A DNA stretch of 64,000 bases, taken from positions 13,453,991 through 13,517,990 of the forward strand of contig CP092870.1 in NCBI GenBank assembly GCA_030710605.1, in the 5' to 3' direction. The notes beneath the pieces are model-generated. The model worked only from the letters and a program-made list of their open reading frames with translations. It searched no databases and was not told the origin of the DNA. How positions within the stretch are numbered: the first letter of the stretch is position 1; each line of letters opens with the position of its first letter. Made by a program: the position numbers and the translations under genes. The DNA is from Cordylochernes scorpioides (Eukaryota > Arthropoda > Arachnida > Pseudoscorpiones > Chernetidae). This document shows, piece after piece, positions 1-12,239 of this stretch.

Positions 1-650
1 GCACGCAACATACCTTTTCTATCCTATAACATTTTCAATTGAAAGTTAACTTCAATTTTAATTCAATACTATAGACCCAGAGAGAACCTATATATATTAG
101 GTATATAAACCCTCTCTACCTAAGTTTGTTGGCATTCGCGAAGAAAATCCCCCAAAGGGTTTGCTACATTAGAATTAGAAGTGTGGTAAAAATTCGTTTA
201 ACACAATTTATTGTATATAATTTATAGGTATTAGTGTATACATAATAATAATAGAATGCTACAGGAATAATTGTATTTGATATAATATCATATTGAACTA
301 GAATGTTACCGCTCCTGTACATTTTCCTCTGAAACTCTTACAAATATATTCACATAGACTGAGTTTTGTGTTAGTTAGTACAATTTGGTTATAAAATAGA
401 TTCTTTTTCCAAAAGAGATAAATCATTAGATGCCGCAACTTTTTTGAATCACTTGATTAAAGGAAAATTTCGGGCAAGCCCTTTTTCAGCTAAAAAAAAA
501 CTTAAAAATTAGTTAACTGAAAAAAGGGCGGTTTACCCAGAAGCTTCCTTTAAACAAGTAAGTAAACAGAGTTAAGGTGTCTTATGATTTTTTTGATAAT
601 TTGTCGAAATCAGCAATCCTGTCATAATAACTAGTAATATATATAATAGT
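1..650. other. AT-rich DNA without a recognisable gene
   Basis: No open frame with protein-like composition is seen. The only structure is the imperfect hairpin at 452-563, listed separately. Confidence 0.6.
452..563. repeat. imperfect inverted repeat (hairpin)
   Basis: The arm CACTTGATTAAAGG... at about 453-503 is matched in reverse complement by ...CCTTTAAACAAGTA ending near 563. The inner parts are GCCCTTTTTCAG and CTGAAAAAAGGGC. The loop is short. This is probably an old miniature foldback element. No target duplication was recognised. Confidence 0.55.
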
Positions 651-654
651 TTAA

Positions 655-841
655 GAAAAAGGCAATTCCTTATCGTGCAACCGAATGTTTCTATTTATTT
701 AGTTGCAATTGATTAATCAAAAATAGGTATTTGGCCAATTCTAGAATAATTAGAAATAAACGAGAATAGTTGATATTTATTCCGATAGATGGCGCAGGCC
801 ATCAGCAACTTTCAGTTGCACGATAAGGAGATGCCTTTTTC
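655..841. mobile_element. family B MITE with TTAA flanks
   Basis: A 187-bp element with inverted ends GAAAAAGGCAATTCCTTATC and, read in reverse complement from the right, GAAAAAGGCATCTCCTTATC. Both sides are flanked by TTAA (651-654 and 842-845). TTAA duplication is typical of piggyBac-type transposition, but the terminal bases are not those of classic piggyBac, so the superfamily is an inference. A conserved internal block around ATTCCGATAGATGGCGC recurs at 17.05, 29.7 and 43.9 kb. Confidence 0.6.
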
Positions 842-845
842 TTAA

Positions 846-3234
846 TTCATGCACCTTATCCCAGTACAATATCACATTTGTACTATTTTTCACATTTATA
901 ATAGTATCAAATTACAGCCCATACTCTATGTCTCATCAATTTTAATTATCAACAATTGAAATATCTTTATAGTGGTAGTCATCAAATTGATAGGATGTGC
1001 CAGGAGAGATGTTCAATTTTTCTGAATCATGGCTTCTCTACATATATTTAGCGTTTAGAGAAAACAGGTTTATAGGCTTGATGGCACGCGCGCGACGTCA
1101 CTTCGCTATAGCTTCCTCCTATTACATTTCCTACAATGAGGAGATGCAATTCTTGGCTATTTCCATTGTAATATTTACTTATTAATAATATGTATCGTAT
1201 AAAGTAAATAATATTTTCGGCTTTATGGTGACTTTATAGCTTTTTACTATAATTTAATATTGAGATTAGGTTTTTAACAATTGTTTATAAACCGAATCGG
1301 AAGAGGGAGTGAGAAAACTGATCTATTCTTCATTAGAAAATGTAAGTTTTAAACTATTAATCGAATATTTTGACAATTAAAAGTAAATTTGTTGTTTACA
1401 CGATCCAAGTCTTATAAATCCAATATAATTTGGATAGCTACAGATCTATGATTTGATTAATATTTTCGAAGAATAGAATCCGACTGTTATTCTGCCCCAT
1501 GTGTGAGCAGCAGTAATGTTGACCGTTGTAAATACAGCTATTCAAAAATGATATTTATGCCTTGAACTATCTGAACATACCTCAAACTATCCCGATTTGT
1601 TACTTGGAAATGTGGATTTTACAAACAATCAAAGCAAGTGCTATTCCAAATTATGTTAATATAGAACTCTTGTCTATATAAACTATAACTACGATGTTTG
1701 TCTGTCGATGATTCACGGTTTCAATTCGTAAACTTTTGGAATTCGGAGGTTGTTTTTTAGAAATTATTCATGACCCCCCTAAACGAAGATGATTTCAAAA
1801 TTTCGGGTTTATTTCTCGTATTCTTTTGAATTTACAAGCCAAAAGCTATAAGAAAATAAACATTTATACAAATTCTTCAGAGGCGTAATGCGTGAGCTTG
1901 CAATTCAGTCAGCTTCGCGTTTCATCCGTTTTCAAATCCAACTTATTTATAATAGGAATATTTTATTTTCATTTTCCCAATTCTACAAAGTTTAGCTAGA
2001 CATGCAGCATAGGTAAGTTTTTGGATTCAACATTTCAGGTTAAGATTCAATAAAATACCTTGGAATTACATGTGTCAAAAAACTAAAAGTAATAATCATT
2101 TTGAATATCAATTAACCTGTTATCAAATATATATTTTTTTATTTTTAAAATAAGTATTCGATGCCTGATTATATATATTGAATATAGTTCTTAATTTGAA
2201 TAAAATGAGTTTGCTCTTGTCTGAAATTCCATAAATTTTAAATGTAAACATTTCCGATGTGTAATTTAAAAGGTAGAAATGCTTATACATATTTTGGAAT
2301 ATATAAATAAATATAAATAACTTTTATTATAAATACTCGGATGTCTCTCTAATTTATTTCTGATATCTCACACTAGGCATCAATTTAAAAGAATATAATT
2401 TCAAAAATTTCATTTACTACTGCTTTTTTGAAATGAGTTGTGTTATATACATTTTAGTGTTGTCTCTTCAAAACCAAATTGAATTTTCAATCATAAGAGC
2501 ACATGTGTGTGGCTTTTAATACAATATAATTATTGTAGTCATTGTTGCTAGGTTCTTAAATAACCTTCAATTTCTCTAAATATTGTTATATTACCTAGAT
2601 TTATTTTTAATTTACATAAAACAGTATATTATATGAGTTTTACCTTTGAAAAAATGAAGTATTTTCTGATCAGGAAATCTATCAGTAATTGTTTGGTTTA
2701 ATTTTAAGGTGAAAACATCAGTCGTATTTATTCGGTTTTTTATGTCAACAATATCCGATTGAAAAAGTGGACTGTTTTTAGATTTGTTTTCCTTCGAGAT
2801 GGTTGTGTTATTGTACGAGTTGGATAAATATTGGGAGATGGTAAAACTATATTTGGATCAATATATAAAATTTCACTTTGTTTTCTTTTCTTCGTTTGCA
2901 ATCGCATTTCTTCTAATATTACTTACTGCCTCAAGTTGTAATTTCTATTTGGTGAATGTTGTTTCTCTTTTTTTTTATCTCTCGAAGCAATCATTAAGGA
3001 AACTAATTTTTCTTTGAAACAGTTATTCTTTCCTCCGTTTTATCTTTTCAACCTGATATTAAACCCATTAGCTCAGATTTATAGATAAAACTATTAAGAG
3101 ATTTATGAAAAATAATTAAATGCCTGTTATACTTAACCCTTTATATATATATTGCATTTATTAAATGAATATAATATTCTGTTTGTTTATACACGATAAT
3201 ATTAATTTGCTTACACCTTTAATTTGTATTTCTT
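846..3234. other. AT-rich DNA, nothing recognised
   Basis: Short open frames occur (for example 997-1185 and 2784-3017), but they have the composition expected by chance in AT-rich DNA. No repeat, RNA gene or protein similarity was recognised. Confidence 0.6.
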
Positions 3235-3480
3235 AAAAAAATAAACAATTCGGTCAGTCAAAGTTTTATTTTTATCAACGTTTCAACAAAAAAGCTTTTA
3301 TCTTCGTCAGGAGAAATAAAAAGAGCATTCGGCAAGGCGTTTAAAAATAAATGCTTTATTTTATATTTCCTTCAAATATAAAGGCATATATTGGGTCAAT
3401 ATATCATGACTGACGGAGACAAAGGATTTTGTTGAAAGGTTAGGAAAATAAAACTTTTAACTGGCCAAAATATATATTTT
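3235..3480. mobile_element. family D foldback element
   Basis: The left end has TTCGGTCAGTCAAAGTTTTA followed by AACGTTTCAACAAAA and CTTCGTCAGGAG. The right end repeats these in reverse complement (GACGGAGACAAAGGATTTTG, GTTGAAAGGTTAGG, AACTGGCCAA), followed by ATGAATGCCGGC. Relatives lie at 14.6, 34.4 and 55.3 kb. It has no coding capacity. The mobilising enzyme is unknown. Confidence 0.6.
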
Positions 3481-4114
3481 TAAAATAAATATGAATGCCG
3501 GCAAGCAAACAATATCTTTAATTTTTATGTGATTCGTGAATTTGTTCGATATGTGTGCAAGTTATTTGAATATATTCGAAGAAATACATGGCATCAATAA
3601 TAAAGCAGTAGAGTTGGTGGGATTGAGGGCAATTTATATAACAGCAAATCCTATTGGCCTATATGATATTTATGTTGAGATTTATTTAGTAATCAGTTGA
3701 GGGTTTGGAAGAGTAAAGTTTACCTATAGATAAATTTGAATAAAGAACAGAAAATATAAAATATTATAAGCGATTGCTTCTCCTATTTAAATTTATCTCA
3801 TATTATATTTCGAAATATTTTTATATTTTTACATAGATCCAGATGCACTTTATTATTTCGACATTATTTTAAAAAACATCTTTTTATTTTAAAGCTATAT
3901 TTATTTAACCAAAATTAAATATTGTTTGAAAGATAAGTCTCTTATATTTAAATTCCTATATAATGGAAATATACTAATAGACAATTTATGGATTATTTCT
4001 GAAAAATCGTTTTTATGTATGAAAATTTTAAAATATCGCCCAGAAATTCGACAAGAGTTTTTCTATCCACAGATTCTAGTTGGCGCTCTCTTATGCAAAG
4101 GAAGAGATATTTCG
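3481..4114. other. AT-rich DNA, start of a chance or chimeric frame
   Basis: An open frame without ATG runs from 3926 into the retrotransposon tail that ends at 4348. Its upstream part resembles no family I know and lies partly in an inverted-repeat arm, so I read it as chimeric. Nothing else is recognised. Confidence 0.4.
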
Positions 4115-4124
4115 TTAGATAAAT

Positions 4125-4576
4125 TAATGTCAATTAAACAATGCGCGTTACAGGTTTCTGGAGATGTTTTTTTATCTTTATTAAACGTAATCTCGAGTTT
4201 TCGGGCATCTCTGCCCTTCTCAGCGGCGAAGTACGCGATCTACGTATTCTACGTAGATCGCGAAATGCGTGGTGTCGCTGGAGACCCGCAGGTGATTCTC
4301 CACCAAGCTCTGCAGCGGTGGCATAGGCGCCATATTCATTGTACATAGTGTATATAATGCATATTATATTTTTTTAAATAGTACAGACTGTGTACTTTGC
4401 ATGTATTGACAAGATGTCAATAAAATTATTTTAATTGTCAATTGTTTACAGGGGGTAGATAGAAGTATATACGTCTTATGTATTCCTATATAAGGGCAGA
4501 GATGTCCGAAAGTTCGAGATTGATGAAGATAAAAAAAAAACATCTCCAGAAAACAGTGGCATTGTTTGATTAATTT
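4125..4576. repeat. inverted repeat enclosing a retrotransposon tail
   Basis: The left arm (about 4125-4218) contains CTGGAGATGTTTTTTTATC and GGGCATCTCTGCCC. The right arm (about 4492-4576) carries the reverse complement (AAGGGCAGAGATGTCCG, AACATCTCCAG). The stretch between them is mostly the retrotransposon tail at 4196-4440, so the tail may have inserted in, or been captured by, a foldback element. Arm identity is moderate. Confidence 0.5.
4196..4440 (+). pseudogene. 3' tail of a non-LTR-type retrotransposon, copy 1
   Basis: The frame reads SAAKYAIYVFYVDRE, then VILHQALQRW, and stops at 4346-4348. The same C-terminus recurs at about 46.8 kb (AKHAIYVFSVDREI) and 51.7 kb (AKYAIYVFFVNREI), each on the plus strand. 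About 60-70 bp after the stop all copies have a hairpin-like TTGACAAGATGTCAA followed by TAAAA. Repeated 5'-truncated copies sharing one C-terminus and 3' UTR are typical of LINE-like elements. I do not recognise the clade, because no reverse transcriptase motif remains. Confidence 0.5.
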
Positions 4577-4784
4577 ATAATATAGGAGATTCAAATAAAT
4601 AGATAAATTTAATGTCACAAGTTTCACCAAAGTACAAATTAGAAGGTAGACCAAGGAATTGCTCTTAGCTAAGGTTCGAGCGGCGTTCTAAACATATCAT
4701 GGTAGAACAATTCATTCTCTTTTGAACTTCTCTGGATTAATTTGCTGGTTTGCTAATTCTGTTCAAGCACAGCGTTCAGCCGCA

Positions 4785-4845
4785 TTAAGAGGTTAGGTTA
4801 ATTTGGGTTAGCATAGGTTAGGTTTGGGTTAGGTTAGATTCTGTT
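4785..4845 (+). repeat. degenerate TTAGG-type telomere-like tract
   Basis: GGTTAGGTTA at 4791-4800 is followed by GGGTTAG, GGTTAGG and GGGTTAGGTTAG with spacer bases. TTAGG is the ancestral arthropod telomere unit. The tract is short and imperfect, so it is either an interstitial relic or chance G/T-rich sequence. Confidence 0.4.
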
Positions 4846-5635
4846 TAAGAAGGTAAGGGTTAACCAATCTTCAACCGATTTATAAGATCTATTCTCTCAA
4901 AATATTCAGTATTTTTTTGGATTGGAACCAATCTTAGATTTATTGAATTTTTTTGCAAATTCCTAACGGTTTATTTTTATGAAACCGTTAGTTCCATTGG
5001 AAAAGATATTCCTACCGTTCTGTTCACTACTTACATAAGATATTATAGAATTTACAGGGATTAATTGACATATTTCCAACCTGGCCATTTTCTATATGAT
5101 AAAATTGTATTTCAGTATGGCCAGGATATTCTGGTATCTGGCTATAGAGGCATCTTGTACTTGGAACATCAGTTAAATCTTGTCTGTATCTCATTACGTC
5201 CTCGACATAACTTACCCGATCCTTCGCGACATATTCAGCCTTTCGTTTACCAGAGTATCCTGAACGCTTACAGAATAAATTACCAATCAAGGAAATAGAC
5301 TTCTGATTTTTTGGATATTCCCGGCTCTCTTGTTTCTATAATTTCCTATTTTATCTAAAAAGTATGAAAATATTCTTTACATTGTTAGAAGAAATCAAGT
5401 TTAAAATCTAATTATCTTTATTAATAAATTATATAGATACGTGAATTGGATATGAAAAAGTTTAAATTTTATAGTTATTAATTTAAAAAACAAAATGGAT
5501 AAATCTAGGTAAGAGATCATCGTGTTAAAACAGCTTGTGCATAAATGGAAGTTGAAGATGACTCGCGCCTTCTATTATATTATATATTATTCGTTGAATT
5601 TTATTTATACTATATTATTGGCCAAATATTCCCGC
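4846..5635. other. AT-rich DNA with a small hairpin
   Basis: CTAACGGTTT at 4962-4971 pairs with AAACCGTTAG at 4981-4990 across a 9-base loop. It has no T-tract context that would make it a terminator. Overlapping open frames on opposite strands at 5027-5298 look like chance. Nothing else was recognised. Confidence 0.45.
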
Positions 5636-5639
5636 TTTT

Positions 5640-5872
5640 GATAAATCAAGAAACACCATCCCCTTACACTTCTCAGACTGTTCGCTCTCGTCAGTGTGCT
5701 GTAGGATAAACCTCAACATCAAACGACCCAGGAAATTGAAAATCAAGGAACGGGTATTCTAGGCATGAAGGATTAGCTAGGACCAAACCTATAGGTCGTT
5801 CAGGTCAGCATGTATCACGCTGGCGAGAACCATCAGTCTTACGTGTACGTGTTTGGCGTTTCTTGATTTATC
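5640..5872. mobile_element. MITE with GATAAATCAAGAAAC ends
   Basis: GATAAATCAAGAAAC at 5640-5654 is exactly inverted as GTTTCTTGATTTATC at about 5857-5871, bounding a GC-richer interior of about 230 bp without coding capacity. No second copy was found in the window, so the family assignment is open. It is probably a non-autonomous DNA transposon. Confidence 0.5.
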
Positions 5873-6674
5873 ACAATATTATATTTTAAATACTTTGAAA
5901 TATGATGATGTAAGCCACCAGAAACATCTATTAGCACGCGTAAAATACGAATTTTTAGACTTCTAGTATTTTGTTATATGATACATAATTTTGTTTGTGA
6001 GTATTTCTTAATATATTTTTGAATATTGGCCAGTTATTTGAAAAGAATATAGATGAAAAAGTTGTAGAAATTCGTCTTAGCCAACAACTGCTGAAGGCTG
6101 CCAATACCTTATTTTTAAACTCCGAATAAATACCATTTTTCACGTAACAGTTTATTATATCATTATATTTAAGTTGCATGAATTTTCCAATTATTAATAA
6201 AAAGTTTTCCTCCGATTTTTTTAGATAGTTCTTAACAATCCGCTTTGTTCAGAAAAAAAGACATCGTATCTTTCAACATACGTTGTAGCTGCAATAAACA
6301 AAATATCAATTATAACACACATATACATCTTTATCAAGACCGATTATCAGTAAATTCAGAAGCGTTGTTATGAATTATTATTAATCGTTACAATCATGAA
6401 ATAAAATATAAAAATGCATATATATTTTGAATAGAGATGAATTATTTTTACACTCTCTCTACCACATAATATCAAAGATAATTAGTTTAAACAGATTGTC
6501 TGAAAGTGAATGAACTGTCTGTGTTTTCACATTACCATTTCCACTACTTATACGTCACCATTTGTAACAATTAACGACTACGTATTTAATATATAGAAGA
6601 GGTTTTATGTGTTATATTTTTATTTTCTCAATGTAGTTAAAACGATAGGTTCTTCGCATAACCTTTTATTTTTT
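5873..6674. other. AT-rich DNA, nothing recognised
   Basis: No repeat, RNA gene or credible coding region was recognised. Confidence 0.6.
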
Positions 6675-6762
6675 CAAGCTTTCGGATTTAACAGCCCTTC
6701 AACTGGAGTATTGCATTAACTAAATTCACGCCCGTTGAAGGACTGATAAGTCTGAATGCTTG
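6675..6762. repeat. family H short inverted repeat
   Basis: CAAGCTTTCGG, then AACAGCCCTTCAAC, is mirrored by GTTGAAGGACTGATAAGTC and GAATGCTTG. The same architecture occurs at 18904-18987, and single or separated arms lie at 14.71, 35.58, 40.25 and 41.15 kb. It could form a hairpin of nearly 90 bp. It is probably the inner part of a dispersed foldback element. Confidence 0.5.
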
Positions 6763-9450
6763 AGAAGATAGAATTTTATACAAAAAGGTTATCCCTAGAA
6801 ACATCTTTTATTTTATTAAATGAAAAATCGGAGAGAGAAAAATAATCTATTTTTAAGACGATATCACCGTTAAATTTTGGTTTTTATAGCCTATTGTAAG
6901 TATATAGAGGTTCGAAAGCAGATCCAAGCCACCAGTGTTTGCAAATAACCAAACTGCCGTCCTCTAAGTGTGTTGACATGAAGTAGTGTACTCTCACCCG
7001 ACCTGTCCTTCAGGATAATAGAAATCTGTACCAATGTGCCAACACAATCATGCCAATAGACACAAAAATACGATAAAGCTATTGAGCTAAACACATGTAT
7101 GTAAAGAAAATTCTTATTATAAATAGTCAGAATAAAATATAAGGAAATAGCGTGCCACCTATATAAGAGAATTGAAACTATAGGGCGAACTTCTCTTTCT
7201 ACAAATATATATAGAAAAAATTCCTAAATTAATTTCTGAGATAAAATGGGAGGGCTTGTATACGTGTAAATGTATTTCTTCTAACTCCTATGTTCTCACC
7301 TATAGTATTTATAACTAACAAGAATTTCTATTTCAAAAATATAGAACAAATTTTCATTTTACTTTCTGAGATAAAAATATTAGGGTCTATATGTGTACAT
7401 ATATTTATACTGACTCTACAATGTTTTACCTATAGTTTTATTTTTATTTCAACACACAAAACGCGATATCCAAGCTAGGGATAATTGCGTCGATTTACAA
7501 TTTTTAAACAGAAACAGTTATAAACATATTATACAAGAAAATAATCAAAAATAAAAAGAGAAACAATTAAATATATTAGGAACCTGAACCTTTCAGGTTA
7601 GAAAGATGATCATAAATATATTTACAAAGGAGTTAAACCTATGATAATTCTCTCTGCTATTTACAAATTGATATAGATCTACAACATTGTTTACTGTCTG
7701 TTGTCTAGCGGTGAAGAAGAGTCGGCATTCCAGACGCAACTTTAAAAATTTCTCTAAAGTACCGATGAGCGGCACAGCCCTCGCCGTCTCTCCTAATGTT
7801 TTAACATCGGAGGCATATGCAAGTAATTTTGGACAAAATATTGTTTTAAATACGTAGTTTCAATCTCAATCTGTGTATAAAAAGAAATATTTCTACATGG
7901 ATGTTTATTTTTTCCACGTTTACATATGTCATCATTAAAGTCTCAGTTATCTATCTAAATCCTGATCTCCGTATATAAATACACACTGCAATATAACCGC
8001 CCCGGCGATCAGATAGCTGAGTGAAACATTCCTAATCAGATCTTCCTAAATTTAATAACCAAGAGAAGGCTATATATAGAATGGAATGTTTGCCTCCTCC
8101 GTGAGGGGTTGCCAATTTCATCCTTTGGTTGCCATGGCTAATTTTTAATTCGGATTCTTAAACAATAAGATGATCCAAAACTTTTTGGACTTTTATTCTT
8201 CCATTGTCGCTGATATTGGTACATTTCTAGATTTCAATATGGTATTATTCATTTTGTGATGATTAAATTCTGTTTCCTTCATAAGATATCTGAGGAAAAA
8301 AGTCGATTTAATAAGAATGAGAGAAATATTAGAAACCTTGAAAAGAGAATATCAATATTGTCATGAAATTTGTTTAGGGTGAAATCAAAATAATTGTTTA
8401 TTATTAAATATGTAAAATTATTTTAATATTCTTATGTAAATTCTGTAACTGGATACATTTCTTCTTTAGATTGTTGTGAAGGAGACATCACTCACTTCGT
8501 GCCTTAATTTAATAATAAAACCTGCTAAGATCTCTGTATACTTCTATTCTTTACTTGTGACAATATTATTATACACTCAAATCTAATAAGGTTACTTTAT
8601 ATCGGTTACAGGTTTAAGGAAAAAGGGTAACTTTTTAGCAAATATACTTTATTCTAAGTGCTCCATATGTCTACACATGTAAATGCAAAGATCTAACTGC
8701 TTTCTACAAGTATGAAAGATCTCTATTTGCTTATCTGTATTATTTGGAGGAGTTGACGACTTAAATTTCCGGGTTCAACGCTGGATCTTGAATGTCGAAA
8801 GTCAACTTATATGTACTTCCAACTCCCAAAGAAATAGTCTCAGTATTTTATCAATCACTTGATTCAAGTTCTATATAATACTGATATCGAATATGATATT
8901 TGGTTTAAATAGAGTTTTCTAAATATTCATTTATATGTTGGACCATATTTTTATGGTCTCGATATAAGAATTAGTATTATTTGACTATTTATTTCGGTAA
9001 ATGTATAAATATATACACACATGTTGTGTGAATAAGTTAATCAAGTCTTTATTCGGAAGCATGTGATATAAAAAATGAAAAAAGAACAATTGCGATATCA
9101 TTGAACTCGACAAAACCTTGATCACTACTGGCTGAGAAAAAAAAAGAGAGAGATTCCACACTTATCACAAAATAAGAAATCATCAAAGTTCAGTATCTCT
9201 CACAGCTGATCAAATCCAGGCAGTGTTTCCGAGCTAGACAACGTAGTCAGGGTTAACGGCCGGAGTTGTCTGAATCAGGAATGATTCTTCACAAGCTGAA
9301 TCGAGCTAATTTCTCTTGATTTCTGAACGTATTTTGACATTTGATGATTTTATACAGTAAATTATGTTATTATATTTATATCAGTAATAATTTGAGCTAC
9401 ATAAAACACAATTTACAGAGAAAAAATCACTATAAATTGATTATATAAAT
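6763..9450. other. AT-rich DNA with a few weak signals
   Basis: 7445-7495 carries ACACAAAACGCGATATCC and GGGATAATTGCG. The same block recurs near 33.15 kb and inverted near 35.99 kb, so it is a small dispersed repeat. 7990-8150 is locally more complex and has two GGAATG/CATTCC motifs and GTTGCC repeats, a weak hint of regulatory DNA. No gene was recognised. Confidence 0.4.
7211..7436 (+). repeat. two-copy direct repeat, period about 130 bp
   Basis: ATAGAAAAAATT...TTTCTGAGATAAAA...CACCTATAG at 7211-7305 is repeated as ATAGAACAAATT...TTTCTGAGATAAAA...TACCTATAG at 7341-7436. Divergence is marked, so the duplication is old. Confidence 0.5.
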
Positions 9451-9499
9451 ATGATAAAGTTGAATATAGAGATATATGTTTCCAGAGTGGTGTGTCTAG

Positions 9500-10036
9500 A
9501 GTGTCCGACCTACCCGGGGGGCCGAGCAGCGCTAGGAGCCAGCAGCAGCAGGCTGCCACCAGTCCCGCCATGGGCCGACGTCAGGCTGCTTGGACGCGCA
9601 TGCGTCGCCAACAGGTGGTTCCTGTACCGCCGTTATTGATCAGGGACCAACTTTGATGTCCAAGTTTCATGGATCACCCATAGGTGCCACATGTGGAACT
9701 GCCATAGTGCAAACGGCAAGAGAGAGCTTGAGTGGTTTCTCTTGGAACAGAGACCGACGACAAGTTTGATGTTTCACTCCCAGACACTGTTAGATAGCCA
9801 CAAGTAGGACGAGAAAGTTGTGTCCGAGTCAAACCTCGCTTCCAAATCGCTGATTGTCTTGTCGGGCTGAGGATATCATCCAAGTTTGTTTGATCATATA
9901 TGAGTAGGTCCAGACAGCCACATGTAGGCTCAGACGGCATTCCAAGACATAGTATATCACCAACAAGACAGTATTGATTAATATAGTTGCGTAAAACTGA
10001 CAAATCCATTTCGATGTTTGATTTGCTTATTCTCAA
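9500..10036. repeat. GC-rich patch and degenerate tandem units of about 115 bp
   Basis: 9500-9640 is strongly GC-rich compared with its flanks. Downstream, GCCACATGTGG (9686), GCCACAAGTAGG (about 9798) and GCCACATGTAGG (about 9918) recur with similar neighbours (CCAAGTTT... each time), giving three diverged units. A 120-codon minus-strand frame over them carries the internally repetitive motif PTCGxL. I recognise no protein family and think the frame follows from the tandem structure. Confidence 0.4.
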
Positions 10037-10453
10037 AGTTGCTTAAACATCTCGCCTGTAGATATTCCATTTCCTGTGTTAGAATATAATTATCCATTAG
10101 GCTACATGCCGGTTTTAGCTCCTACCAAGTATACTAAGTAAAATTGAAGTGCTAAAAATTTAAGCCAACAAAGGAAAAATTCGTTTAACGCGGATATACC
10201 GTAGAACCAATATCCATCGGTATTTCCTCTGTCTCCCAGCAATATGTAATTTTTATACATATATACTCTCCTAGAGACTCATTCCAATGTTTTAGAAAAT
10301 AGTATCCATTTGATTATTAAAGTACTAAAGATGAAAAACTCACATGAAGCCCTAGGGATAGGATTTTGCTATCGAAGTTTATTGCCCAATTTTCGACGTT
10401 AAGAATTGGCTATACTCATGTTGGCAGATAACCCAAACAATCGTATCCTTTAA

Positions 10454-10962
10454 CACTAGGTCATTTTGGAATTGGACTAACCAGTTAGGCACTAACATCT
10501 AGATTACCGCGAGAACATTGCTTCCCAAGTTACTTCAAAGAGGAACTGATAAAAATCTCTCTTCTTTGATTTAATTTTTATATATTTTTCATAAACGAAA
10601 AAAATACGTAAATGATTGTAGAACGACGTTTGCCAATTATCACGCAAATGTTTCTTTTGAACAAAAAAATCGAATTTTGAAAGAGAAATAACGATTATTT
10701 CTAACCTTAGGGATGAAGTATTAACTTTATTTTTCCGTTTATCATCACTCTTCACAATTTAACCTTTCATACTTCATCCCTAAGGTTAGAAAAAATCGTT
10801 ATTTCTCCTTAAAATATATTGATTTTTCGTTCAAAAGAAACATTTGCGGGATAATTGTCAACCGTCGTTTTACAATCATAAGCCGCATTATATTGTTGCA
10901 TTAATTATTGTTAAATAGATAGGTCTATACGTATACATCAAACACATGCTTAGAAAATTTAC
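10454..10962. repeat. dispersed repeat interrupted by a family E hairpin
   Basis: 10454-10613 and about 10905-10962 together match 13604-13791 in reverse complement (shared blocks ACATTGCTTCCCAAGT, AAAAAATACGTAAATGATTG and ACACATGCTT). The family E hairpin at 10614-10877 sits inside this copy and is absent from the other, so the hairpin is the younger insertion. Confidence 0.55.
10614..10877. mobile_element. family E hairpin element
   Basis: A near-symmetrical palindrome: GATTGTAGAACGACGTTTGC, GTTTCTTTTGAAC and TTTCTAACCTTAGGGATGAA are all mirrored on the right side ending TCGTTTTACAATC. The centre has TTATTTTTCCGTTTATC. Copies lie at 34.1, 36.3 and 42.4-42.7 kb. This copy lacks the tRNA-like core seen at 42.55 kb. 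It has no coding capacity. Confidence 0.6.
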
Positions 10963-11274
10963 TGTTTTTAAAGACACATAGATAACAAATTTGTATTCTA
11001 TTTTGTTTATTATACCAAAAAATATTTTTGAAAAAAATACTTAAGGAATCTCCAGAATCAATGTCTAACATGTTTTAGGTAATATCGATTTATCTTTTGA
11101 AGTCACTGTTAATTAGAAGAAAAAAAAACATATACACTTTAAATGTGAACTTATAGTGGTGAATTCATTTTAATATATAAATAACTCAGTGTAAAAATAT
11201 AGAAACGGAAAAAAGTTTAAGATATGAATAAACCTGTCGAAATACTATATGTATGTTATATAAATCTATAATTT
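10963..11274. other. AT-rich DNA, nothing recognised
   Basis: No structure is visible beyond short A/T runs. Confidence 0.6.
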
Positions 11275-11490
11275 AAAATGTTATTTTATTTAAAATATAT
11301 ATCATAAATTCAAATATTCTGTTAAGTCAACCGCCAGAGGTCGCGCTTCCTGTTTATATAACCCGTTGTTGTTGTTTCCGAATGGGCGGCTAAGACCTTT
11401 GTAATTATGTAAATAATATTTTGTTTTCCTAGTTCTACTCGCCTTAAGACAGGCAGTATTTTTATCAAATTATGTTTTTTTTTATATATC
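11275..11490 (+). repeat. family G repeat, copy 1
   Basis: Contains TGTTAAGTCAACCGCCAGAG, a TATA-like TTTATATAACC, GTTGTTGTTGTTTCC and TTCTACTCGCCTTAAG. The same order is found at 53640-53850 (+) and 17715-17945 (-). The TATA-like box suggests a promoter-bearing LTR or SINE-like unit, but no clear termini or target duplication are visible. Confidence 0.55.
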
Positions 11491-12239
11491 CCATAAGCTC
11501 AATTGAGGCAATTTTTGATACCTATTTTCATTAATATTATTCTATTACCACGACTGCAAAACAATATTAAAATACTCATAGATACCAAAATCGGGCAACA
11601 AGTAGTGATTCTGTATATTTCAAAATATTACAAAATCAGCAGAATCTCATTCTTTTTACAACATGTATTTTTCTGCAAAATATACGGAGACAATTAAGCA
11701 TAAGGATTCCACTGAACAATATAATTGTCCCTACAATATTTTGAATTGTAAAATAATACGACACAATCCTCTTAACTCACCCCACTTTATTTCTAGAAGG
11801 TTGGCGACTATTGCCTGCGGCATAGTGAAATTAAAGCCATCAACGATTTTCATTTTCACCGCCGTTTGTTATCTTTTATTTCTATTTCTAATTTCAGTTT
11901 CAATTCAATCTTGAAAATTCATTGAGAAGGAATCTTCCTTCTACTAGTTCCCATTAAACATATAAGCATTTTATAATGATTCTACCATTATTTTTCAACC
12001 TGAAAATATACATTCCTGCTTTACAGAAAATGTCATTAGTAGCAGTGAACACTATTTCATGTTTTAGAAAGACAAATACCTCTGGAAAAAAAGATATCAA
12101 GTGGTTTGCTATATTCAATATATACTTATGTAGGAATGACAAGGATTTATATAATTCAAGTGACTTTCTACATTTGACTATCTCATCAATTTAGACTTGC
12201 TCACTCATGATAATTCAATTATTGTTGCAACACTTTTAA
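11491..12239. other. AT-rich DNA with chance open frames
   Basis: Frames of 60-80 codons overlap on both strands (11503-11914, 11954-12194). None shows a recognisable domain or consistent codon bias. Confidence 0.5.

Noticed and set aside
3926-4348. 140-codon frame as a host gene
   Set aside because: No ATG at its start. Its end is a shared retrotransposon C-terminus and part of it lies in an inverted-repeat arm, so it is chimeric.
4962-4990. Rho-independent terminator
   Set aside because: A hairpin is present but the genome is eukaryotic and there is no gene or T-tract to support it.
5027-5298. Overlapping frames on both strands as a gene pair
   Set aside because: Antiparallel frames of about 80 codons without domains are expected by chance over 64 kb.
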